In this document: positions 1 to 5,473 of the stretch, piece by piece
Numbering within the stretch: position 1 is the first letter of the stretch
Layout of the letters: every line of letters begins with the position of its first letter
DNA from: Bacillota bacterium
Lineage (GTDB): Bacteria > Bacillota > Clostridia > Oscillospirales > Acutalibacteraceae
NCBI GenBank assembly: GCA_023415895.1
Contig: JAEZJA010000215.1
Location: 1 to 7,916 of the forward strand
Length of the DNA stretch: 7,916 nt
Reading direction: 5' to 3'
Made by a program: the position numbers and the translations under genes
The notes under the pieces: model-generated
What the model was told of the DNA's origin: nothing
The model's input: only the letters and a program-made list of their open reading frames with translations
Database searches by the model: none

Positions 1-4
1 ATTT

Positions 5-32
5 ATACGTATCCCGTTAAGGGGATTCGTAT
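5..32 (-). other. Stem-loop after the last permease gene
   Basis: An 11-bp inverted repeat (arms 5-15 and 22-32, one T:T mismatch, 6-nt loop) lies about 30 nt past the stop codon of the LplC-like permease. Only four bases remain on its 3' side in minus-strand reading, and they are not a T run, so it cannot be called an intrinsic terminator. It could be a processing or attenuation hairpin before a further minus-strand gene, such as a solute-binding protein, or the base of a terminator that continues outside the window. Confidence 0.45.
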
Positions 33-61
33 GGATCTGTCACCCCACGCCACAACCGTTT

Positions 62-931
62 TTACTGCTTGACGGCGCCCAGCGTGATGCCTTGTACAAA
101 ATAATTTTGCAGGAGCGGATAAACGATCAGAATGGGCAGTGCAGAGATAAAGACCGCCGCGGCGCGAAAGCTTTCCGACGCGACCAAGGTATAGCCTCCG
201 GGATTATCTGCGCTTGAATTTTCAGCTGCGGTAATAATGTTTTGGAGGTAAACGGTCAGCATACGCACATTTGCCTTTTGCAGATAAATCAGCGGGGTCA
301 TGTAGTTGTTCCAGATGCCGACGGCGCAAAAAAGAGCCACGGTGGCAAGCGCCGGTTTGGACATCGGGAAAATGATGCGGAACATGACGGTCAGATTTCC
401 TGCTCCGTCAATTCTCGCCGACTCCTCGAGACTGTGGGGAAGCCCTCGAAAATAATTGCTGGCAAGGATCATATTAAATGCGGTCACCATTGTCGGCACA
501 GCCATAACAAGCAGATTATTGGTCAGCCCGGTGGTTTTGGTGACAAGATAGGTTGGGATCAGTCCGCCGTTGAACATCATGGTAAAAACATAGAGAAAAT
601 TAATGATTTTGCGCCCAGGCAAATCCTCTTTTGTAATCGCATAACCGACGCAAGACGTGAAAAATACCTGGATACACGTGCCGACCGCTGTGATGAGAAT
701 GCTGTTGCGAAAAGCCGTTAAAAAATCCGAGCTGCTCATAAGGAGCTTATAGGCATCCAGCTGAAATCCCTTGGGTAAGAACCCAATCTGGCCGCTGATC
801 ACATAGGCTTCGTCGCTGACCGATTTTGAAAACAGGGTTACAAAAGGCAGCAGGCAAAGCAGGCTGATCCCTATCAGCAATATAGTATTGAAAACGGAAA
901 AAAGCCTTTCGCCTCTGGTTTTTCCTTGCAT
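62..931 (-). CDS. Carbohydrate ABC transporter permease, LplC/YtcP-like (CUT1 family)
   Basis: This is a 289-residue inner-membrane permease of a binding-protein-dependent sugar importer, one half of the transmembrane channel. About six hydrophobic segments are visible: near 13-35, 77-98, 110-128, 138-157, 192-210 and 256-276. The cytoplasmic EAA loop that docks on the ATPase reads LEESARIDGAG at 168-178 and is followed by IIFPMSKP. The C-terminal GITLGAVK ending is typical of LplC/YtcP relatives, and the length matches the family. The ATG is preceded by an AAGGAGGA site (941-948) at 9-nt spacing. It starts 20 nt after the LplB-like gene stops, so the two are surely cotranscribed. No ATPase gene is present; in Bacillota such transporters often share a general ATPase of the MsmX type. 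The substrate is unknown; relatives import complex oligosaccharides or uronate-containing glycans. Confidence 0.93.
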   Translation of the reverse strand: MQGKTRGERLFSVFNTILLIGISLLCLLPFVTLFSKSVSDEAYVISGQIGFLPKGFQLDAYKLLMSSSDFLTAFRNSILITAVGTCIQVFFTSCVGYAITKEDLPGRKIINFLYVFTMMFNGGLIPTYLVTKTTGLTNNLLVMAVPTMVTAFNMILASNYFRGLPHSLEESARIDGAGNLTVMFRIIFPMSKPALATVALFCAVGIWNNYMTPLIYLQKANVRMLTVYLQNIITAAENSSADNPGGYTLVASESFRAAAVFISALPILIVYPLLQNYFVQGITLGAVKQ

Positions 932-951
932 TGTAGTTTCTCCTCCTTCCT

Positions 952-1926
952 TTACCAGAGACCTGTATCCGCATATTTTCGACTGATTTTATTGGCGATA
1001 AATACAAGTGCAAACGTTATTACGGATACAAACAGCCCCACGGCTGTCGTATAGCTGTAACTGAAATTCTGTATGCCTTCACGATAGACATATGTACCGA
1101 TAATGTCGCCCACCTTGTAGACCATCGGATTATAAAACAGCAGGACTTGTTCCGTGTCGCTGCCCAGTATGCTGGACACTCTCATGATGATAATGAACAC
1201 AATGGTACTTGCAATGCCGGGCAGAGTAATGTGCCAAGCCTGTTTCCATTTTCCCGCGCCGTCTACGCTTGCCGCCGCATAAAGCTCAGGGTCAATCGAG
1301 GTCAAAGCAGCAAGATAGATGACAGCGCTCCAGCCGGTTTCCTTCCAGGCGTGTGAAATAACAAGGATGCTCCGGAAGAACCGCTCATCGCTTATAAACT
1401 TGATCGGGGATATTCCGAAAGTACCCAGCAACGTATTGACAATGCCGGTACTAGGGGACAGGATATCAACAAAAACACCCGAAATGATGACCCACGAAAG
1501 GAAATGCGGAATATAGGTTAGCGTCTGTACCGTCCGCTTCACATACTTATTGCGCATTTCATTAATTAACAACGCCAAAATGATGGGCAGTGGAAACTGG
1601 AAAATAAAATTGTACACGTTGATGATCATGGTGTTGCCGAAAACGCTGAAAAACTTATCACTGGAAAACATTTTAATAAAATGAGTCAGCCCTACCCACT
1701 CGCTGCCGAAAATTCCTTCGGTCAGTTTGTAATCTTTAAAGGCGATCACAATGCCTGCCATGGGAAGATAACAATAAACAAGCAGCACGATCAGCGGGAT
1801 ACCAATTATTAAATAAATATCGAGATTATTGCGCAGCCTTCTTCTCAGCCGTCTTCCCTTATCAGACGGTATTTTTATGACACCCGGTGGCCTGACCGAT
1901 CTGTCATGTTTTTTACTTACAATCAC
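952..1926 (-). CDS. Carbohydrate ABC transporter permease, LplB/YteP-like (CUT1 family), GTG start
   Basis: This is a 324-residue membrane permease, partner of the downstream LplC-like protein. A basic cytoplasmic N-terminus (RRLRRRLRNN, 25-34) leads into a first membrane segment at about 37-57 that ends in the YLPMAGIVIAFKDYK signature of LplB-type permeases. Further segments lie near 98-122, 136-156, 185-206, 238-256 and 293-312. The EAA loop is PELYAAASVDGAG (213-225), followed by WHITLPGI. It has Ala where the usual LYEAA motif carries Glu, but the conserved DGA and TLP are kept. The C-terminus ADTGLW is the standard family ending. The GTG at 1926 is chosen over the in-frame ATG at 1968 because an AAAGGAGG site sits 10 nt before it and lies inside the longer frame; the ATG has no ribosome binding site. 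A strong promoter lies about 60 nt upstream. First gene of its operon. Confidence 0.93.
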   Translation of the reverse strand: MIVSKKHDRSVRPPGVIKIPSDKGRRLRRRLRNNLDIYLIIGIPLIVLLVYCYLPMAGIVIAFKDYKLTEGIFGSEWVGLTHFIKMFSSDKFFSVFGNTMIINVYNFIFQFPLPIILALLINEMRNKYVKRTVQTLTYIPHFLSWVIISGVFVDILSPSTGIVNTLLGTFGISPIKFISDERFFRSILVISHAWKETGWSAVIYLAALTSIDPELYAAASVDGAGKWKQAWHITLPGIASTIVFIIIMRVSSILGSDTEQVLLFYNPMVYKVGDIIGTYVYREGIQNFSYSYTTAVGLFVSVITFALVFIANKISRKYADTGLW

Positions 1927-1936
1927 AATACAGGAT

Positions 1937-1944
1937 CCTCCTTT
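1937..1944 (-). promoter_or_regulatory. Ribosome binding site fixing the GTG start of the LplB-like gene
   Basis: The minus strand reads AAAGGAGG here, a near-perfect Shine-Dalgarno sequence, with 10 nt to the GTG at 1926. It falls inside the longer reading frame that begins at 1968, so the longer start would add 14 spurious residues. Confidence 0.8.
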
Positions 1945-1988
1945 GGATTCTTTCAATCCTATGAACATTTCGTATGATTACATCTATC

Positions 1989-2017
1989 ATTCTAGAGAGA
2001 AACTTGGTTGCTTTCAA
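1989..2017 (-). promoter_or_regulatory. Sigma-A-type promoter of the permease operon
   Basis: On the minus strand, TTGAAA (2012-2017) and TAGAAT (1989-1994) are separated by exactly 17 nt; each hexamer matches consensus at 5 of 6 positions. The predicted transcript start is near 1982, giving a leader of about 55 nt. It lies downstream of the terminator of the preceding minus-strand gene, so the permeases can be transcribed on their own. Confidence 0.75.
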
Positions 2018-2020
2018 CAG

Positions 2021-2048
2021 GACAATCCGTCTGTTTTGCTGACAATCC
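2021..2048 (-). promoter_or_regulatory. Candidate AraC-type operator: tandem GGATTGTC repeats
   Basis: The minus strand carries GGATTGTC twice (2041-2048 and 2021-2028), a perfect 8-bp direct repeat with a 20-bp period. The proximal copy ends 3 bp before the -35 hexamer at 2012-2017. Direct repeats spaced about two helical turns apart and abutting the -35 are the known layout for AraC-family activators, which have two HTH motifs. A partly related 9-mer, ATAGGATTG, recurs in the leader at 1954-1962. Which of the two local regulators binds here, if either, is not shown. Confidence 0.55.
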
Positions 2049-2057
2049 TATCAATAT

Positions 2058-2097
2058 AAAAAAACCGGAAGTACGGATTCAAACCCGTACTTCCGGT
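2058..2097 (-). terminator. Rho-independent terminator of the GH109-like gene
   Basis: A perfect 13-bp inverted repeat (2064-2076 and 2085-2097, arm ACCGGAAGTACGG) with an 8-nt loop is followed on the minus strand by a run of seven T residues. It lies 57 nt past the TGA of the Gfo/Idh/MocA gene. On the plus strand no T run follows the stem immediately, so it works mainly for minus-strand transcripts. It insulates the permease operon from the gene upstream. Confidence 0.92.
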
Positions 2098-2154
2098 ATA
2101 CCTTCTTTTATTTACATTCATCCGTATGCAGTATATCCACTGCGGAAAGGAGGC

Positions 2155-3384
2155 TCAGAGGCTGTATTTCCAATCGATTGACGGGCTTCCCAAATACCAT
2201 TTCCCGTTTGTAAAGTCGGGAAATGCGACAGGCGCACAACCGAGAGCGATGGATTGCTCGCTCAAACAGGAAATAGACATCCAGTTGGCCGCGTCATAGA
2301 CATTGATGGGCATGGGACGATTCTCCCGGAGTGCTGTGAAGAAAGCGTCAATCACAAAATAATCCATTCCACCGTGACCTGAGGCGCCCACGCCGCCATC
2401 GACATGCTCCGTCCAAAGAGGATGCTTCCATTTTTCAAAATACTCGTTTTCATTGTTCAATGACGGTATCCAGTTAAACTCCGCTTCCTGGCTTACACCG
2501 TCGAACAAAAAGGAATGCGTGTTTTCCTCATACATACCTTTTGTTCCCCGCACAGTAAAGTTCCTGCTGTAGTATCTTGGCAGCGTGGTGTCAAGCGTGA
2601 GCGTAATGGTTTCGCCATGGGCGCATTTGATGATGGTTGTGCAAATATCTCCCTGTGCGAACCTGGTTGTACCGTATGTCTCTTTGATATCGTCACGGGA
2701 TTGGATGTACGCATTCAGACCGCATGCCTTTGACGACATGGAAACCAAGGATAAGAAACGGTTTCCGCGGTTAATGTTTAAGAGCTTGGCGATGGGGCCG
2801 ATTTCATGCGTCGGATAATTCTCACAGTTGCGATTCTTATATTCATTAAAGCGATAATGCCGATTCTGTATTCCATAAGCCACTTCTTCACGCAGATCAT
2901 GCATATAACCGCCGTCACAGTGCACGATTTCGCCAAACAGTCCGTTTTTGACCATATTGGCTACCGTCATCTCGGTTTTACCATAACAACAATTCTCCAA
3001 AAGCATAAAGGGCGTATGGGTATCCTCATAGGTTCTGACCAAATCAAAGCACTGGTCGATCGTATAGGCTCCCCCGACTTCGCAAGCAACCGGCTTATGG
3101 CATCTCATCGCTTTGATTGCTGCCTGGCAATGGTTATTCCAAGAAGACAATACCAGAACGACTTCGACGCACGGATTCTCAATCAATTCCCTATAATCGG
3201 TTGTGGTAAACGACGGCGAAATGGCGTGCTTTTCATGCAATTCCGTTATGCAGCTGTCGATGCGATCTTCGTACAGGTCGCATAATCCGACGATATTGAC
3301 ATACTCCAAATGCGAAAGCATTTCGGTAACCCACCATTTGCCCCGCGCACCCAGACCGATCACGCCAACATTGTACTTCACCAT
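2155..3384 (-). CDS. Gfo/Idh/MocA-family NAD-dependent enzyme resembling GH109 alpha-N-acetylgalactosaminidases
   Basis: This is a 409-residue, probably cytoplasmic enzyme with no signal peptide or membrane segment. The N-terminal Rossmann fold shows VGVIGLGARG (6-15) with the GxGxxG dinucleotide-binding pattern, and CEVGGAYT (101-108) stands where many family members have EKP. The rest fits GH109, glycosidases that hold NAD tightly and cleave by transient oxidation at sugar C3: LLENCCYG (128-135), GGYMHDLR (158-165), NYPTHEIGP (189-197), LNINRGNRF (202-210), TTLPRYYSR (266-274), GHGGMDY (336-342), VYDAANW (362-368) and PDFTNGKW (389-396). Tyr160, Tyr190 and His193 sit where the GH109 catalytic Tyr/His residues are expected. 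The ATG at 3384 is preferred over upstream starts because GAGGTG lies 7 nt before it and the Rossmann strand starts directly after it. It may instead be a plain sugar dehydrogenase; the glycosidase motifs make GH109-like chemistry more likely, but sugar specificity is unknown. Confidence 0.85.
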   Translation of the reverse strand: MVKYNVGVIGLGARGKWWVTEMLSHLEYVNIVGLCDLYEDRIDSCITELHEKHAISPSFTTTDYRELIENPCVEVVLVLSSWNNHCQAAIKAMRCHKPVACEVGGAYTIDQCFDLVRTYEDTHTPFMLLENCCYGKTEMTVANMVKNGLFGEIVHCDGGYMHDLREEVAYGIQNRHYRFNEYKNRNCENYPTHEIGPIAKLLNINRGNRFLSLVSMSSKACGLNAYIQSRDDIKETYGTTRFAQGDICTTIIKCAHGETITLTLDTTLPRYYSRNFTVRGTKGMYEENTHSFLFDGVSQEAEFNWIPSLNNENEYFEKWKHPLWTEHVDGGVGASGHGGMDYFVIDAFFTALRENRPMPINVYDAANWMSISCLSEQSIALGCAPVAFPDFTNGKWYLGSPSIDWKYSL

Positions 3385-3391
3385 TTTGCAA

Positions 3392-3397
3392 CACCTC
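3392..3397 (-). promoter_or_regulatory. Ribosome binding site fixing the start of the GH109-like gene
   Basis: GAGGTG on the minus strand, 7 nt before the ATG at 3384. The open frame continues upstream to 3435, but that would add 17 residues and place this site inside the coding sequence. Confidence 0.7.
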
Positions 3398-3433
3398 AAA
3401 TAATTCTTTACACGTATAAACTTATATGGTAGC

Positions 3434-3442
3434 ATTATACCA
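3434..3442 (-). promoter_or_regulatory. Extended -10 promoter of the GH109-like gene
   Basis: The minus strand reads TGGTATAAT, a perfect -10 hexamer (3434-3439) with the TGn extension (3440-3442). At 17-nt spacing the -35 position (3457-3462) is TAGAAT, far from consensus, so transcription may lean on the extended -10 or on an activator. The predicted start near 3427 gives a leader of about 43 nt. Confidence 0.6.
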
Positions 3443-3457
3443 ACGCAATCGAGTAGA

Positions 3458-3492
3458 TTCTATAACAAAAACGTCAATTTTCTATTCAAACG
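3458..3492. promoter_or_regulatory. Possible imperfect tandem operator in the divergent GH109-like/AraC intergenic region
   Basis: TTCTAT occurs at 3458-3463 and 3480-3485. Each copy is followed by an A-rich stretch containing AAACG (3469-3473 and 3488-3492). The two halves do not keep one fixed period (22 and 19 bp), so the repeat is degenerate. The first copy overlaps the weak -35 position of the minus-strand promoter, which would suit an activator. The 129-nt intergenic region also has a weak plus-strand -10 candidate, TATAAC at 3461-3466, for the regulator gene. Confidence 0.25.
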
Positions 3493-3513
3493 GTTCATGA
3501 TTGAGGTGGAATT

Positions 3514-4323
3514 ATGTTTTCAATTGAGACCTGCATTCGTGTCGATGGCATTCAAACGGCCTTTAGGGTTACGAGAGAAGCCGATTTCAATTTTCCGGGT
3601 GAATCCCATTTTTTTTGGGAACTTGTCTATGTCCTTGACGGCACGGTGGGGATTATGGCGGGAAGCCATATTTATGAGCTGAGAAGCGGCCATATCGCTT
3701 TTCACAAGCCTTATGAATTCCACAGAATTTGGTCTTCAGGAAATACAAAACCGACGTATTTAATCGTTAGTTTTGCTATGTCGGGCAGCCGTGTTCATGA
3801 TTTTGAAAATAAAATATTCAGCGCATCCGAAAATACAAAGGTGTTGCTCAACGACCTTGTCACACAGATAACCACAAACGGTACACAGGGAAATTCGCTT
3901 TGCCATATCGGCGAAAATGAATTGGCTATTTCGAGATTTACCTTCACGCTATCGCTGATTCTTATTGACTGCTTAACCTATATATCGACGGATAAGGCTG
4001 TTGAGAATGAAGAAACCCTGCTCTTTCGAAAAGCAGTCCGGTTCATGAAAGAGAATATGAATCTGACCTTGTCCAACGCTGAGTTTGCTCAATATTGCCA
4101 TACCAGTGTTTCAACACTCAAAAGAATTTTTAAGAAGTATTCGGGGGTTGGAGTTCATTCCTATTTTATGGAGCTGAAAATTATGAAAGCCCAGAGTATG
4201 CTTAAAGACGGAAATTCCGTAAAATCAATAAGCAATGCTCTAGGCTTTTCGAATCAGAATACACTGAGCGCTACATTTAAGAAAAAAACCGGCCTGTGTC
4301 CGACGGAAGCGGCTAAATTATAA
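3514..4323 (+). CDS. AraC-family transcriptional regulator (first of two)
   Basis: This is a 269-residue DNA-binding regulator. The N-terminal half (about 1-90) resembles a cupin-type sensor domain: ELVYVLDGTVGIMAG (36-50), then a second short His-bearing strand, GHIAFHKPYEFHRI (59-72). The C-terminal domain (about 168-269) carries two helix-turn-helix motifs. The first is around 184-206 (LTLSNAEFAQYCHTSVSTLK) and the second around 233-256 (VKSISNALGFSNQNTLSATF). It closes with KKKTGLCPTEA, the usual AraC-family ending. The ATG at 3514 has GAGGTG 5 nt before it. It is transcribed divergently from the GH109-like gene with 129 nt between the starts, the classic arrangement for a regulator and its target. 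The effector is unknown, probably the imported sugar or a breakdown product. It converges on the second AraC gene with only 23 nt between the stop codons, and no clear terminator is visible there. Confidence 0.9.
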   Translation: MFSIETCIRVDGIQTAFRVTREADFNFPGESHFFWELVYVLDGTVGIMAGSHIYELRSGHIAFHKPYEFHRIWSSGNTKPTYLIVSFAMSGSRVHDFENKIFSASENTKVLLNDLVTQITTNGTQGNSLCHIGENELAISRFTFTLSLILIDCLTYISTDKAVENEETLLFRKAVRFMKENMNLTLSNAEFAQYCHTSVSTLKRIFKKYSGVGVHSYFMELKIMKAQSMLKDGNSVKSISNALGFSNQNTLSATFKKKTGLCPTEAAKL

Positions 4324-4346
4324 AGAGGATTCTTAAAGCAGAGGGA

Positions 4347-5255
4347 TTATAGAACGGTAACCCTATCCCTTCGAACCTCTGAGGGCGTGTACCCCACTAT
4401 TTTCTTGAAAATTCGATTAAAAAGGGTTGTGCTGTTATAACCCGATTCCAATGAAATCGTTTCCACAGGCAGATTCGTTGTTTTAATCAACTCACGGGCA
4501 TGGTTAATGCGCTTGAGGTTGATATACTCCCAGGGAGACATACCGATCATGCGTTTGAACAACGCCCCAAAATGTGTTTTGCTGAATCCCGCTGTTTTTG
4601 CAAGTGCTTCGAGTGTCAGCGATTCGGTAAAATGGCTGTCTATATACTCAATAGCGCGGTTTATGCACAGGAAGGTTTCAAAAGTAAGCTCATAGGGCTT
4701 ATTGTATTCATTGTATGTATTTTCATAATCAAAGCAGCGTATGAAGCACGTCAATACTTCAAAAAGATGCAGTTTGATCATAACTTCAAACGCGTTTTTT
4801 TGGTTTATAAATTCCTGTTCGGTTTCGAGCAAAAGGGCTTTTATGTGTGCGGCAGCAGTATCTTGTGCTGCCAGTTTGTTTTCAAAACGATCGCTTCGAT
4901 TGAAGAAGATATCGGTAAACCGCCTGCCGGGTATCAGATTGTCGTTCATCCAAAGAAAGCGCGGGTCAATATGAATATTCATGATCAACATGTCATCCGG
5001 CTCGGATATTTCGGTTATATAATGCTCCTCGTTGGTGCTGAAAAAGAAAATGTCACCGGGGCTTATCTCATACTCCTTACCCTTTGTCTTGTAAAAGCCG
5101 TGTCCCTTTTTGAAAAGGGATATTTCGAAGCTGGTATGATAGTGCTTTCGAAAATACCTGGTCTGCGGGGAGACAAGAGAATTGTACAATTGAATGCTTA
5201 CGCTGCTTAAGCCGTTGTCAAGTCCGGTACATAAACTGTACTTATTTATAATCAT
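4347..5255 (-). CDS. AraC-family transcriptional regulator (second of two)
   Basis: This is a 302-residue regulator with an N-terminal cupin-like sensor domain: KHYHTSFEISLFKKGHGFY (38-56), then EYEISPGDIFFFSTNEEHYI (61-80), the typical HxHxxxE plus PGDxxxxxxxxxH pattern. The C-terminal AraC/XylS domain (about 195-300) has a first HTH at 212-235 (LTLEALAKTAGFSKTHFGAL onward) and a second around 262-285, with the signature SGYNSTTLFNRIFKK (271-285) and the closing GYTPSEVRR. A TTG at 5270 opens the frame, but the ATG at 5255 is preferred: a GGGGGA element ends 5 nt before it, while the TTG has no ribosome binding site. It is divergent from the enolase-superfamily operon across a 218-nt region with a tandem repeat, so that operon is the likely target. 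It shares only the general fold with the AraC gene on the other strand; it is not an obvious recent duplicate. Confidence 0.92.
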   Translation of the reverse strand: MIINKYSLCTGLDNGLSSVSIQLYNSLVSPQTRYFRKHYHTSFEISLFKKGHGFYKTKGKEYEISPGDIFFFSTNEEHYITEISEPDDMLIMNIHIDPRFLWMNDNLIPGRRFTDIFFNRSDRFENKLAAQDTAAAHIKALLLETEQEFINQKNAFEVMIKLHLFEVLTCFIRCFDYENTYNEYNKPYELTFETFLCINRAIEYIDSHFTESLTLEALAKTAGFSKTHFGALFKRMIGMSPWEYINLKRINHARELIKTTNLPVETISLESGYNSTTLFNRIFKKIVGYTPSEVRRDRVTVL

Positions 5256-5284
5256 ACGATTCCCCCGCAATAAAATGAAATATC

Positions 5285-5316
5285 GTGCGATAGTGTCGAA
5301 TCCGGTACGATAGTAT
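5285..5316 (+). promoter_or_regulatory. Candidate AraC-type operator: tandem CGATAGT repeats
   Basis: GTGCGATAGTGT (5285-5296) and GTACGATAGTAT (5305-5316) match at 10 of 12 positions with a 20-bp period; the CGATAGT core is perfect at 5288-5294 and 5308-5314. The proximal core ends 3 bp before the predicted -35 position (5318-5323) of the plus-strand operon. That equals the geometry at the permease promoter, although the core sequence differs. The site lies between the second AraC gene and the enolase-type gene, so autoregulation is also possible. Confidence 0.6.
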
Positions 5317-5337
5317 ATGGAATTGCCCTTTATGTAA

Positions 5338-5346
5338 TGCTAAAAT
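5338..5346 (+). promoter_or_regulatory. Extended -10 promoter of the enolase-type operon
   Basis: TGCTAAAAT gives a TGn extension and a -10 hexamer (5341-5346) with 5 of 6 consensus bases. At 17-nt spacing the -35 position (5318-5323) is TGGAAT, a poor match, consistent with a promoter that needs an activator bound at the adjacent repeats. The predicted start near 5353 leaves a leader of about 120 nt, in which no stable hairpin is obvious. Confidence 0.5.
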
Positions 5347-5473
5347 GTACGCAAGGACATACCAAATACAGGTAAGAATTGCTTGTTGTGGAGTTACGAG
5401 AAAATTCTATACCGTTTTTGGATTTTGTCAAGTTACCGACGCCCTATGAGATCATGATAAAGGGGAAATATCC

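Noticed and set aside
4324..4400. Bidirectional terminator between the convergent AraC genes
   Set aside because: Short complementary patches such as AGGGAT/ATCCCT exist, but no compact GC-rich stem with a T run on either strand.
4500..5210. Plus-strand open frame of 236 codons opposite the second AraC gene
   Set aside because: It lies fully antisense to a well-supported AraC regulator, has no recognisable domain and no ribosome binding site of note; a shadow frame.
5256..5340. Minus-strand promoter for the second AraC gene using TATACT at 5312-5317
   Set aside because: The -10 is reasonable but the -35 position reads GCATTA and the hexamer sits inside the tandem repeat; not strong enough to list.
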